A DNA stretch of 64,000 nt from Candidatus Jordarchaeales archaeon (GCA_038889235.1 JAWAHN010000001.1:280403-344402); one strand, 5' to 3'. Positions 53,457 to 62,028 are shown, numbered from the stretch's first letter. Notes: generated by a model not told the origin, from the letters alone. Numbers and translations are program-made.

Positions 53457-53678
53457 TTAAAAGGGGAGCCCTTGCCTCAATTTCTCGAGCTTCTTCTGCT
53501 TCTTTAACTCCTTCTTAACCTGTTTGTAGTGCTTTTCGCACAGGTAAACCCGTCTCCCGCTCGAGGACAGCGAGAAGCCAGCCTTGGGCGCGACGCCGGC
53601 CACCTCGTCCTGTGGTAAAGACCTAGCAGCGGGGGATTCGCAGCCCGCAACACTGCAGGAGCGCTTCACGAAAACCAT
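53457..53678 (-). CDS. Small Cys/His protein with basic tail
   Basis: The 73 residues show CSVAGCESPAARSLPQDEVA and VYLCEKHYKQVKKELKKQKKLEKLRQG. Two Cys plus CxxH would make one zinc site, followed by a strongly basic helix, a layout seen in small archaeal RNA- or ribosome-associated proteins. The function is unknown. The ATG lies right after GGAGGA; the GTG three codons on is better spaced. It converges on guaA with a 12-bp gap. Confidence 0.65.
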   Translation of the reverse strand: MVFVKRSCSVAGCESPAARSLPQDEVAGVAPKAGFSLSSSGRRVYLCEKHYKQVKKELKKQKKLEKLRQGLPF

Positions 53679-53843
53679 TCCTCCTCAGCCATACATCCTG
53701 AGAAAACCTGGATCCTGATTGGGCTCACGCACTTCCTGGAGGGGCTCAGTAAATCTAATGCGGTAAGACGGCATTTTAAAATTTTGGTAAAAGAAAAAGA
53801 AGTCGGGTCGCGCTGAGAGTTCTGGTTTCACGCCTGTTCCCGT

Positions 53844-54524
53844 TCACCTACCTGGCAGGTTTCTCCGCTCGCGGATGCTTCCAAGCATGTTCTTCAGCTC
53901 GAACCACTTCTTCTCGGCTTCATCGAAGGACATCAGCTTTTCAGCGAACTCCTCTTCACCCTCAAGGTAGAGGGCATAGGCTATAACTGCGACGTCGTAG
54001 CCGCCTAGTAGGTCCCTGTTCTTAGCTGCGGCTTCGTACGCCCCCCGGGGGTGGACGGCCACCATGTCCCTCCAGTTGGTCTCCCTTGTGTAGTCGCAGG
54101 TCAGCGTGAACTCGTATGGTCCACCCGGGTCCGCGAACTCGTGTGCGCTCAGCCAGGGTATCCTGGCGTTAAGCTTGACGGCGAGGTCGAAGAGATGCTT
54201 GTCGGAGAGACGCTTCACCAGGCTGCCGAAGACGTCGAGGAAGGCGCCAGCTTTTTCAGCGACACTGGAGCCCGGGAGGTCTTCATCGCTCGCCTTAACC
54301 AGTTCGTCCACCACCAGCCTACCCAGCTCTTCGGCTAGGGTGAGCACTCTTTCGAACTTCTCTTCTTCCACAGGGTTTCGCTTCCTAAGCTCCTCTAGGT
54401 CAACGGACCTAACGAGGTCGACGATCTCGCCACCGAGAAGCTCCCTAATTCTCTCCTCGTAGTCCTCGTCGACAAACCAGTCCCTGCTAGTCTTCCGCCT
54501 GCCACCTGCACGGCCCTCACTCAT
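53844..54524 (-). CDS. Hypothetical helical cytosolic protein
   Basis: ATG 54524 (nine bases after a GGGG) gives 226 residues; a TTG at 54542 is possible. After a basic start (GRRKTSRDW) the protein is acidic and helical: EERIRELLGGEIVDLVRSVDLEELRKR and VEEEKFERVLTLAEELGRLVVDEL. The C-terminal half carries FADPGGPYEFTLTCDYTRETNWRDMV. No family was recognised. It is downstream of the AIR-synthase relative by 61 bp, possibly the same transcript. Confidence 0.65.
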   Translation of the reverse strand: MSEGRAGGRRKTSRDWFVDEDYEERIRELLGGEIVDLVRSVDLEELRKRNPVEEEKFERVLTLAEELGRLVVDELVKASDEDLPGSSVAEKAGAFLDVFGSLVKRLSDKHLFDLAVKLNARIPWLSAHEFADPGGPYEFTLTCDYTRETNWRDMVAVHPRGAYEAAAKNRDLLGGYDVAVIAYALYLEGEEEFAEKLMSFDEAEKKWFELKNMLGSIRERRNLPGR

Positions 54525-54585
54525 GGAAACCAGCCCCTGCAAGCTGACCTAGGAGGAGGGAAGCTATATAAGTCGCTTCCCCCCT

Positions 54586-55563
54586 TCAACCCGGCTTCCC
54601 GGAGAGGGAGTCCACTCTGAAGTCGAAAACCTCCACCTCGCGCCGTCCATCTGTCAGAAGCAGTTTCTTGCCCGCCGTCACCTCTCCAACCACAGAGGCG
54701 GCCACCCCTCTATCCTCGAATATCTTAACACACTTGCCGGCGTTCTCCTGTCTGGAGGTTAAAACAACTCCGAACCCGGGGTAAGCCCTCACCCACCTCT
54801 CAATTTCAACCCCTCTAGGCGCGGGTATCGCTCTAACGTCGACTACGCCGCCGACGCCGCTCGCCTCAAGCATCATCGCCAGTGTTCCTATGATCCCCGG
54901 GTTGCTCACATCTTTCGCCGCAGTCGCCAGCCCGGCTTCTGCGATAGCCCACATCGAGGAGAGTCTCGCCCTCACCTCCCCAGGCGTCCTCCACAACGTG
55001 GTGTCCCAGGCATAGGGGAACCTCTCGTGGAACCTCCCGTCGACGTCGACGGCGAAGACTATCCTGTCCCCTGGGGAGGCGGTGTCGCTGAACACTACCT
55101 TACTCTTATCGACGAGACCGGCTACGGCGACGGAGAGCTCGTCGGACGGAGCGTCGGGTTGAAGGTGGCCTCCAACCACGGGAACGGAGAACTTCCTGCA
55201 ACCGTAGGAGAGCCCCTTGAGGAGGAGGGATGCTTTACCCCAGTCTCGCACGTTAAGCGAGTCTAGAAGGGCTACGGGGCGTCCCCCCTTAGATACTACG
55301 TCGTTAACGTTGACTAGCACAGAGCAGTAGCCGGCGAAGAACGGGTCGGAGTCCACTAGGACGTGCCACATGCTGTCGACGGCTAGGAGAAGGTACTCTC
55401 CCCACCCGACGTCGAGCACAGCAGCGTCCTCTCCAAAGCCTCGCACCACGAAGCTCGAAAACTCGAGCGTCTCCTTCAGGAGGGATGTAACTTTGCGGAT
55501 GTCCCTCTTGCGCGCCACGCCCTCGAAGCTCCTAACCGAGAGAGCTATAGATTCGATGTCCAA
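54586..55563 (-). CDS. AIR-synthase-related protein (PurM/SelD/ThiL fold; methanogenesis-marker-2-like)
   Basis: TTG 55563 behind GGTGGG gives 325 residues; the frame is open further upstream but would run through the tRNA gene, so the later start is taken. SVRSFEGVARKRDI at the N terminus, RGFGEDAAVLDVG, LLLAVDSMWHVLVDSDPFFAGYCSVLVNVNDVVSKGGRPVALLDSL and DVSNPGIIGTLAMMLEASGVGG follow the PurM fold. They look closest to the AIR-synthase-like marker protein 2/Sll0787 group. The fold includes selenophosphate synthetase, and this gene begins 30 bp after a selenocysteine tRNA on the same strand. It lacks the Cys/Sec-containing glycine-rich loop of SelD, so selenium use is only a possibility. Confidence 0.75.
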   Translation of the reverse strand: MDIESIALSVRSFEGVARKRDIRKVTSLLKETLEFSSFVVRGFGEDAAVLDVGWGEYLLLAVDSMWHVLVDSDPFFAGYCSVLVNVNDVVSKGGRPVALLDSLNVRDWGKASLLLKGLSYGCRKFSVPVVGGHLQPDAPSDELSVAVAGLVDKSKVVFSDTASPGDRIVFAVDVDGRFHERFPYAWDTTLWRTPGEVRARLSSMWAIAEAGLATAAKDVSNPGIIGTLAMMLEASGVGGVVDVRAIPAPRGVEIERWVRAYPGFGVVLTSRQENAGKCVKIFEDRGVAASVVGEVTAGKKLLLTDGRREVEVFDFRVDSLSGKPG

Positions 55564-55611
55564 AAGCCCACCGTCCCTAGTTAGAACGAGATTGGCGGCG
55601 GGCTGGGGGAT

Positions 55612-55629
55612 TGCCGCCCGCAAGGGGCA
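55612..55629 (-). other. T-loop intron of tRNA-Sec (18 nt)
   Basis: Removing TGCCCCTTGCGGGCGGCA (or the frame shifted one base) restores the consensus T loop TTCGAAT between GGGG and CCCC, and brings CAGCCCGCC next to the T stem. The intron ends TGCC/GGCA can pair. T-loop positions are known for noncanonical introns in some TACK archaea. Confidence 0.75.
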
Positions 55630-55662
55630 TCGAACCCCGAACCCTCACCGGGTTCCTCGGAT

Positions 55663-55674
55663 CTCTCCTCTAGT
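55663..55674 (-). other. Anticodon-loop intron of tRNA-Sec (12 nt)
   Basis: ACTAGAGGAGAG lies between positions 37 and 38. The precursor can form helix CTTC/GAGG, flanked by bulges AAA and AGA. Cutting each three-base bulge between its second and third base, as archaeal splicing endonuclease does, yields exactly this intron and the loop CTTCAAA. Confidence 0.82.
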
Positions 55675-55694
55675 TTGAAGTCCGAGGCAGGGGA

Positions 55695-55714
55695 CTGGGC
55701 GGGGAATTAGGCCT
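55695..55714 (-). other. Probable D-arm intron of tRNA-Sec (about 20 nt)
   Basis: Between GCGGGGGTGG and TCCCCTGC there are about 20 bases more than a Sec D arm allows. Their removal gives GC-GGGG / CCCC-(T)-GC with a GTGGT loop directly next to the anticodon stem. The precursor could instead pair GCGGGG with the intron's own CCCCGC, so the boundaries, or even one versus two introns, are uncertain. Confidence 0.5.
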
Positions 55715-55761
55715 CCACCCCCGCTGCAGCCCGCCACCAGGAAAAACAACCAGCAAAAACA

Positions 55762-55770
55762 CCTTATAAA
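55762..55770 (-). promoter_or_regulatory. TATA box of the tRNA-Sec gene
   Basis: On the minus strand TTTATAAGG is centred about 31 bp upstream of the mature 5' end at 55735, the expected distance for an archaeal TATA box with a leader of a few bases. Confidence 0.7.
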
Positions 55771-55850
55771 CCCTTCAATAACAAGAAGGCAACACAAAAA
55801 GTGAAAAAGGAAAAAGCGGTGAGTGAGGAAGGTAATGGAAGGGTGCTTTC

Positions 55851-57710
55851 TTAGAGTTTTCCGGCCGCTTCGTCCAGGGTTTTCTTCCAGAGTTCGCCGA
55901 CGACGCCCTTGTACCTCTCTTCTTCTTGCTTGTATATGTCTTCAACCGGTTTCCCTTCCATCTTCCTTTTCTCCTCTTCGACTAGTAGGCGTCTCCACGC
56001 CTTGCCCACGTAGGTCTTCGGTATTGAGTCGCGGAATTCGACTATCCTCGGGTACTTGTACGCTGCCAGGCGCTTCTTGCACCACTCTATTATCTCTTCC
56101 TCGGTGACTTTGCCCTTGTACTCGGGACGCAGGACGATGAAGGCCTTTATGTTCTCGCCCACAGCTGGGTCGGGAACGCCTACGACGACCGCTTCTAGGA
56201 CCGCTGGGTGCTGGTAGAGCACCTCTTCAACCTCCCTCGGGAACACCTGGTACCCCTTGTACTTTATCATGTCCTTCTTGCGGTCCACGATGTAGAAGTA
56301 GCCGTCCTCGTCCATCCTGGCGAAGTCACCCGTCCTCAGCCACTTTATGCCGTCAAGCTCGAAGAACACTTTCTTGTTCTCCTCTGGCCTATTCCAGTAA
56401 CCTTTCATAACTTGCGGCCCAGCTACGACTAGCTCTCCGACTTCTCCCATTGGGAGAAGCTTGTTCTCCTCTGGGTCAGCTATTGCAGCGAGGGTTCCGG
56501 GGAGCGGGATGCCTATCGAGCCGATCTTCCTAAGCCCCCTAGGTGGTGGCGTGTTGACGTGTGTCACAGGACATGCTTCGGTCAGCCCGTACCCTTCAAG
56601 TATGGGGACCCCTGTGATGCTCTCAAACTTCCTCGCCACCTCCACTGGGAGGGCGAATGCACCACTCGACACGAACTTCAGCGACGACAAGTCGTACTTG
56701 TTTATATCCGGGTGCTCGACCATGTTAAGGAATATCAATGGGACTGCCGGGAAGACGTTCACCTTGTACTTCTGTATGGCTTTCAAGATCTCCTTTGTTT
56801 CCGGAACGGGTAGGATCACTATGGTTGCCCCGCCGAGCAACGGGAGGTTCATACCAGTGGTCTGCCCGTAAATGTGGAACCAGGGTATCACCGCCAGCGT
56901 AACCAGCTTTGCCCCGCGCATGAAAGCGCTCCTCATCCACTCCTCAAGCTGCCTGCACTGGGATACTATGTTGAAGTGGGTTAGCATGGCTCCCTTAGGG
57001 GTACCTGTGGTGCCTCCAGTGTACTGGATCACTGCGACGTCTTCTTTCGGGTTTATCTCCACCTTTGGGGGTTCTATAGGGCCGCCTGCAAGCGTCTCAA
57101 TATTAAGTAAGTCCATGAAAGTGTACCTGTTCGGGGCGCTTGGCACGCGAACTGAAGGAATGCGCCCTATGAGCTTGCCCAGAGACTTCACTGTTCCCTG
57201 CAACATGTCGCCTACATTTGTTACGACCTCGAACTTTAAGTTCAGTCTGTCGCGCACTGGTAGAACTCTTTCGACGAAAAGCACGTCCATGGATATGAGT
57301 GCGGAAGCGCCGGAGTCGTTGATTTCGAACTCTATCTCGCTCGACGTCAACAGGGGGCTTAGCGGGACAACTGTGCCACCGATAGCCAACGTCGCGTAGT
57401 AGCTTATGACGAACTGAGGCGAGTTAGGCAGCAAGAGCGCTACGCGGTCACCTTTTTCTATGCCCAGGAAGTGCAGCGCCGCAGCCATCTTCCTGACGTA
57501 TTCCCCGAGCTCGGCGTACGTTATCTTCCGTGTGATGAAAATCAACGCATCCCTGTCGGCGAAGTCCTCGCAGCTCCTCCTGAACATCTCATACAACGAC
57601 ACACCCTTTGACCGCATGGCCAGCATCGGATCCATGGGAACGGTCTCGTCTGCGTAGAACTCAACCCAGGGCATGTTTCTAACGTAGTCCGGCAGCTCAC
57701 TCACCACCAT
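55851..57710 (-). CDS. fadD: Long/medium-chain acyl-CoA ligase (AMP-forming)
   Basis: The protein has 619 residues. The P-loop of adenylate-forming enzymes is IQYTGGTTGTPKGAMLTH near residue 230; then VIPWFHIYGQTTG, EGYGLTEACPVTH, WLRTGDFARMDEDGYFYIVDRKKDMIKYKGYQVFPREVEEVL and the C-terminal KTYVGKAWRR with the catalytic Lys. The length and EGYGLTE core fit fatty acid-CoA ligases. A C-terminal extension of about 45 residues is longer than usual. It would activate fatty or related acids, in line with thiolase and Acd elsewhere in the window. A small membrane protein gene precedes it by 41 bp. Confidence 0.88.
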   Translation of the reverse strand: MVVSELPDYVRNMPWVEFYADETVPMDPMLAMRSKGVSLYEMFRRSCEDFADRDALIFITRKITYAELGEYVRKMAAALHFLGIEKGDRVALLLPNSPQFVISYYATLAIGGTVVPLSPLLTSSEIEFEINDSGASALISMDVLFVERVLPVRDRLNLKFEVVTNVGDMLQGTVKSLGKLIGRIPSVRVPSAPNRYTFMDLLNIETLAGGPIEPPKVEINPKEDVAVIQYTGGTTGTPKGAMLTHFNIVSQCRQLEEWMRSAFMRGAKLVTLAVIPWFHIYGQTTGMNLPLLGGATIVILPVPETKEILKAIQKYKVNVFPAVPLIFLNMVEHPDINKYDLSSLKFVSSGAFALPVEVARKFESITGVPILEGYGLTEACPVTHVNTPPPRGLRKIGSIGIPLPGTLAAIADPEENKLLPMGEVGELVVAGPQVMKGYWNRPEENKKVFFELDGIKWLRTGDFARMDEDGYFYIVDRKKDMIKYKGYQVFPREVEEVLYQHPAVLEAVVVGVPDPAVGENIKAFIVLRPEYKGKVTEEEIIEWCKKRLAAYKYPRIVEFRDSIPKTYVGKAWRRLLVEEEKRKMEGKPVEDIYKQEEERYKGVVGELWKKTLDEAAGKL

Positions 57711-57751
57711 CCACCTCCTCCCTTTTTTATTTACTTGTGGCTTTGGAGGCT

Positions 57752-58021
57752 TTAGCCTCCCTCCCTTGCTCTAACTTTCCTCCTTAACGTGAATAATTTA
57801 AAGCTTCCGTACCACTCTATGAGTATCCCCAACGCCAGTAGGGCCACTAGAGCCGCATTTATCGATATTCCACTCCCAGTGAGTGTCTCGAAAAGCACTA
57901 CTGGGAGGGAAGTCGTAACTAGGCGATAGAAGAAGAACGCCAGTACAACAATAATCCATATCCACCCTAACACTCTAAGACCCATGTAGTAGCGGAGCAT
58001 GAAAACCTCTTTAGACATCAT
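57752..58021 (-). CDS. Small two-span membrane protein
   Basis: The 89 residues start at ATG 58021 or 58018 behind GGGAGGTG. Spans are at about 18-35 (VLGWIWIIVVLAFFFYRLV) and 52-70 (INAALVALLALGILIEWYG), with a basic C terminus. No family was recognised. It shares a transcript direction with the acyl-CoA ligase and may anchor it or belong to lipid handling. Confidence 0.6.
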   Translation of the reverse strand: MMSKEVFMLRYYMGLRVLGWIWIIVVLAFFFYRLVTTSLPVVLFETLTGSGISINAALVALLALGILIEWYGSFKLFTLRRKVRAREGG

Positions 58022-58100
58022 TTAACACCTCCCATAGGTTGCTTCCGCGAAGACAGCTAAAAACAAAAAAATGGAGGAATAAAAGTGGAGTAAGAGTGCT

Positions 58101-61100
58101 CTAGGAGTTAATCCTTGTTCGCTGCTTCCTGAGTCGTGACATGCGGATTCTTCTGGTTCGTCGCAGCCTCCGCGACAGGAACTTGTCGTGCCATGACTTG
58201 AACCACATCGGCAGCTTCTTTCTTTGCTGTTGTAATGCGAGCTCGACACTTGCCATCCTGCTGGCTGGCCGACTTACGGCGTTGAAAATGCTTTCGCGCG
58301 TCTTCATGGCTGCATATCTCGTTAACGATGCCGTGAGCCTTGCAGCGTTGGAGAGGCGTGTTCTAGTTCTGTAGTAGAGCATGTAGGCTCTGGTCTCAGG
58401 AGCGAAGTACTTCTTCTGCACCCTCCGAGCGGCTCTGCCCGCGGCGAGAGCCACTGGTGGAACGATGATCCTGGCAACTATGGCGCCTATCAACGCGAAC
58501 ATAGCTAGGTTCAGTGGGGAGAGCGCTAAGGCTAAGGATGGTAGGGATAGCGGTCCAGCTGATGTGAGCGCTGAGGCGGACTGCATCGCCACGGTCGAGC
58601 CAACACCTATCAATGGCGCTGTGAAAGCATTCAGTGCACCGACTATCTCCGTCGTCCCCGTTATGATGACATTGTTGGGTGTCACTGTCATAGTTCCCTC
58701 AATGTTTGTCGATCCAACTATCATTGATTGAGCCATCGTCACTTGGCCGAAGGTGAACATCGGGTTTATGAGCATTGACGCTGGGAGCGACTGAGACATT
58801 AAGATCTGCATGAGTCCTCTGACAAGCGTCGCACCGTAAGTTATGGTTGGAGCCATTATAAGCGTGGTTCCGCTTATCCTAGCGTTACTCAGCGTGAGGG
58901 TGCCAGTGGACTCTATGTCACCCATTATCTTCACGCTGCACGCTATCTCTGTGCCCGCCTTGGTCACCTTCAACACGCCGTTAACGACGTCGATCCTGCC
59001 GTCACGTATAACCGTTGAGCCGCTCGTAACCAGGCTGCTGGCAGTGAGCGAAACGGTGCCCGTTAATAGGTTGTTGGTGTTCATACTGCCCGAAAGCTCG
59101 ACATGGCCAGTTATCTTCGATGAGCCAGACATCTCGATGATTTCGCCGTTCATCGTCGCGTTGCCCATAATAGTCAACGTACCGCTAACCCTCAGGCTTC
59201 CATCTACCCTGACACAGCCGTCGATAAGTATGCCGGAGACACCTATATCCGTGGTGCTATCGGTCATTGTTAGGCTGCCGTTTATGAGTTGGCTGCCTTC
59301 GACCTCGATCACTCCTGAAGCAGCCATGACAGCGTTCCTCAGAACGCTCACACCGTTAACATCGGAGTCACCAACAGACATGAGCGAGCCGCTTATCAGG
59401 TTTCTGCCGCTTATTGTAATTACACCGCTGATTACACTGGACTCGCCGCCCATCCTTATGCCGCCACCAGTAACTTCCGAGAAGCCATTTAATGTTTCAA
59501 TAGAACCAGACTCAACCCTCATGGAAGTGGACGGAAGGGCGACTATTTCGATAGTCCCTTCGATGACGTTGCGTGTGCCGTTCATAACGATGCCGCCGCT
59601 TGTGATGACTGAAGAGCCACCCTCCATGCTAATTGAGCCAAGCAGAACCTTCATCGAGGTAAGCGGGGCAACACTTATCTCTATACTGCTACCCCTTATG
59701 ACGCTTGAGTCACCGCCCATCTTAATATAGTCGCCAGCAACCTCCACGTAACCATTCTCGGTTTCAATGGAACCAGACACGATACTCATCGAAGTAGGCA
59801 AAATTTCCATCTTTATACTCTCGCCTTCCATCGTTAGATCCCCAGTCACCTTAAGCCTGCCCTCGATCCTAAGGCCACCAGAAACCTCTGTAGTTCCAGT
59901 CACAAAGATACCCGAAGAGTTAACCTGCATCCCTCCCCCGCTCATGGTTAGGCTGCCGTTTATGAGTTGACTGCCTTCGACCTCGATCACTCCTGAAGCA
60001 GCCATGACAGCGTTCCTCAGAACGCTCACACCGTTAACATCGGAGTCACCAACAGACATGAGCGAGCCCACAATCTTCATCTTGCCGTTTATTGAAACCA
60101 CACCGCTGATAACAGAGTCGCCAGACAACTGGACTAAGTCAGCTGAGATATAAGATGACCCTGAAGGCATACTGATATTACCCTGCACCTCGAAAACATA
60201 CCTCCTACCCGCACCGTAATCCCTCTCCAGCAGGAGAGAACCCGTGAGGTTCATACCGCAAGTACTAATGACTGTTGAAACAGGATACTCTTGGTAACCA
60301 TTAACAGTAACCGTGGCACCACTACTGATTTCTTGGCCATCAGATATAACCTCGGCATTACTCATGGATATGCTGCTCGCATTTCGCACCCACATATAGC
60401 TATTACATCCCCAGGAAGCGGTAAAGACATTCAAAGCTTCAATGTGAACCAGGGGACTGGTAACACTACCGGAACCATTGATTTTAAGTCCAGCTTGGAC
60501 CCCCGTTGAACCACCATAAAAAGTCATCGCAACAGTCGAGTTAGATCTAAGCATGAACCTGCTATTGTTAAGAAGCACCACGCTCCCGTCAAGCAAAATC
60601 ATAGGATTAATCCCCTGACCGGTCCAAGTCTCCCAAGAGGTCCCAGCAGACCACCGCATCAAAGCAATATCAATGTAATAATTATTACCAGTAGCTTTCT
60701 CAATAATAAGATCATCTAAATCTATAGTTTGAATTCCAATACCTAGAACCTCGAATCGGATACTTGGAAGCTTTCCGTCTTCGGCAAGCTTGCTGAAATT
60801 AGCGATTCCATTATAGCTGGTAAGTGAAACTACATTGCTACCAATCCACTCTTCCGATATTATTCCGGGTACTTCGATGTCGAATTTTACATGTGTGCAG
60901 TTAATTGTAATTACTACGTCGGCTGTAGCTCCTATTTGGACTCTAAGGAGTCGACTGAGGAGACTGATCAGCCCGCCTGCTTCATTGTATTCTTTAGTGC
61001 TGATAATTAATGTCCCCTGGAGCACTCGTATAGCAGTTCTGGTGTCTGACCTGATTAGTCTAGTGCTATTTAACAGATCGCCTATGAGTCCACCTGCATT

Positions 61101-61643
61101 ACTAGCTGAAGAGTTTACATACATGTACATGTTGCTTGCTTGCAGACTTAGGCATCCCCTTATGATGCTTCCCTGAGCATCATATACTGCTCCTATCGTT
61201 ATGTTTCCTTCTGCTTCGAATTTCGCTGGATATGCTTCGTTACCTATGAGGTTGACATATGCTACTCCGCCAGGAGTTACTGATTCTGCTTGCGTGAAGC
61301 TTTTAGCGTATATATCTAAGATTGCTGGTTGATTATTGATCCCTCTTATTGTCACACCTGGTCCCATCTTCACGCTTGTTGCTCCACTCGAAGTTATAAT
61401 TATGTTGCCTTTCAGCGTGCTTAGCCCTGTTATGTTAACTGGGCTTTGGACTGCGTGGAGTCCGGTTATTATTGTTTTTCCTGTGGTTGTTGTTTGGAGT
61501 GGTTGAGCTCCGCTCTCCGTCAGTACATATGCTGCTACTACTGGCGTGTTTAGCATTGTTGTTGAGAAAGCTAATGTTGTTATGAGGAAAACTAGCACTA
61601 CTGATATTATAACACGTTTCCAGAGTTTTACACCTCCCTCCAT
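58101..61643 (-). CDS. Giant beta-solenoid surface protein with C-terminal membrane span and basic tail
   Basis: The protein has 1180 residues from ATG 61643 (GAGGAGGGAAA upstream). A signal peptide (KRVIISVVLVFLITTLAFSTT) leads to a 450-residue beta-rich domain, then about 550 residues of short glycine/serine/valine repeats of the form SGSxxIxGxVxIxG, typical of a right-handed beta-solenoid. An exact-copy block (SVGDSDVNGVSVLRNAVM) occurs twice. Near residue 1040 there is a membrane span, then the motif ARIIVPPVALAAGRAARR and PETR, and about 110 very basic residues ending RRLRRTRRIRMSRLRKQRTR. The predicted orientation is outside solenoid and cytoplasmic basic tail. It is a paralogue of 62029-64000. 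No enzyme motif was seen. Confidence 0.82.
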   Translation of the reverse strand: MEGGVKLWKRVIISVVLVFLITTLAFSTTMLNTPVVAAYVLTESGAQPLQTTTTGKTIITGLHAVQSPVNITGLSTLKGNIIITSSGATSVKMGPGVTIRGINNQPAILDIYAKSFTQAESVTPGGVAYVNLIGNEAYPAKFEAEGNITIGAVYDAQGSIIRGCLSLQASNMYMYVNSSASNAGGLIGDLLNSTRLIRSDTRTAIRVLQGTLIISTKEYNEAGGLISLLSRLLRVQIGATADVVITINCTHVKFDIEVPGIISEEWIGSNVVSLTSYNGIANFSKLAEDGKLPSIRFEVLGIGIQTIDLDDLIIEKATGNNYYIDIALMRWSAGTSWETWTGQGINPMILLDGSVVLLNNSRFMLRSNSTVAMTFYGGSTGVQAGLKINGSGSVTSPLVHIEALNVFTASWGCNSYMWVRNASSISMSNAEVISDGQEISSGATVTVNGYQEYPVSTVISTCGMNLTGSLLLERDYGAGRRYVFEVQGNISMPSGSSYISADLVQLSGDSVISGVVSINGKMKIVGSLMSVGDSDVNGVSVLRNAVMAASGVIEVEGSQLINGSLTMSGGGMQVNSSGIFVTGTTEVSGGLRIEGRLKVTGDLTMEGESIKMEILPTSMSIVSGSIETENGYVEVAGDYIKMGGDSSVIRGSSIEISVAPLTSMKVLLGSISMEGGSSVITSGGIVMNGTRNVIEGTIEIVALPSTSMRVESGSIETLNGFSEVTGGGIRMGGESSVISGVITISGRNLISGSLMSVGDSDVNGVSVLRNAVMAASGVIEVEGSQLINGSLTMTDSTTDIGVSGILIDGCVRVDGSLRVSGTLTIMGNATMNGEIIEMSGSSKITGHVELSGSMNTNNLLTGTVSLTASSLVTSGSTVIRDGRIDVVNGVLKVTKAGTEIACSVKIMGDIESTGTLTLSNARISGTTLIMAPTITYGATLVRGLMQILMSQSLPASMLINPMFTFGQVTMAQSMIVGSTNIEGTMTVTPNNVIITGTTEIVGALNAFTAPLIGVGSTVAMQSASALTSAGPLSLPSLALALSPLNLAMFALIGAIVARIIVPPVALAAGRAARRVQKKYFAPETRAYMLYYRTRTRLSNAARLTASLTRYAAMKTRESIFNAVSRPASRMASVELALQQQRKKLPMWFKSWHDKFLSRRLRRTRRIRMSRLRKQRTRINS
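59269..59390. repeat. Intragenic direct repeat, copy 1 (122 bp)
   Basis: This block is repeated at 59947-60068 with a single mismatch seen (G/A near 59292), encoding SLMSVGDSDVNGVSVLRN and the following residues twice. It points to recent duplication or gene conversion inside the solenoid gene. Confidence 0.88.
59947..60068. repeat. Intragenic direct repeat, copy 2 (122 bp)
   Basis: Second copy of the block at 59269-59390, 678 bp away, in the same orientation and the same reading frame. The flanking solenoid repeats have diverged far more. Confidence 0.88.
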
Positions 61644-62028
61644 TTTCCCTCCTCCGTATTTGATTTTTTGTCGAGCAGTGTAATTTTTGTATGAAAAATG
61701 AAAAATAGATGTTTTAAATGTTTCGTTTGTAATTTTCGCTTTAAATTAATCTCATCTTTTTAAAAAAAGCATTATTCTATTTCGATTATCGAAAAAATAC
61801 ATTTTAATGATTGAAAAATGGTCAGGTATAAGTGTCAAGTTTTCATTCCCAAACATGTATGTATTATATAAAAACTATGTTTGGAAAAGAGGCTTTCACA
61901 ATTCTTTATGCATGTTTTGGGGGATTGAAAAATTAGTAACCAATCGCCGCATAATTTTAAAGTATTTTGAGATTGAAATGCTAGAAATAAAAAAATATTT
62001 AAAAATATTTAAAAATGATAAGTGTAAG
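61644..62028. other. AT-rich intergenic region between the two solenoid genes
   Basis: It is strongly AT-rich, with likely promoter elements for the gene at 61643 (for example TTTAAATTAATC at 61740-61751). A tandem AAAAATATTT occurs at 61991-62010, just beyond the end of the upstream solenoid gene, and could act in its 3' end formation. An open frame on the plus strand here is not supported. Confidence 0.5.

Larger units (their letters stand above)
55593..55735 (-). tRNA. selC: tRNA-Sec (anticodon UCA) interrupted by introns
   Basis: Reading the minus strand from 55735, GGCGGGCTG pairs perfectly with CAGCCCGCC (55605-55597), a 9-bp acceptor stem, followed by G73 and an encoded CCA (55595-55593). 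After removal of 18 bases the T arm is GGGG-TTCGAAT-CCCC, a 4-bp stem; 9+4 is the archaeal/eukaryotic tRNA-Sec fold. The anticodon stem is CTCGGA/TCCGAG with loop CTTCAAA once 12 bases are removed, giving anticodon TCA (55678-55676). The variable arm GAACCC-GGTGA-GGGTTC is 6 bp, contiguous with both neighbours. The D arm has about 20 surplus bases. Spliced length would be about 93 nt with CCA. A TATA box lies upstream. No selenoprotein or Sec synthesis gene is evident in the window. Confidence 0.85.

Noticed and set aside
55593..55735. Reading the tRNA as Leu(CAA) from TTCAAAC in the anticodon loop
   Set aside because: The 9+4 acceptor/T domain totals 13 bp rather than 12, and the CTCGGA/TCCGAG stem plus bulge positions place UCA, not CAA, in the anticodon.
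58022..58249. Short Cys/Ser-rich frame on the minus strand
   Set aside because: It lies over the basic tail of the solenoid gene in another frame and its composition reflects that overlap.
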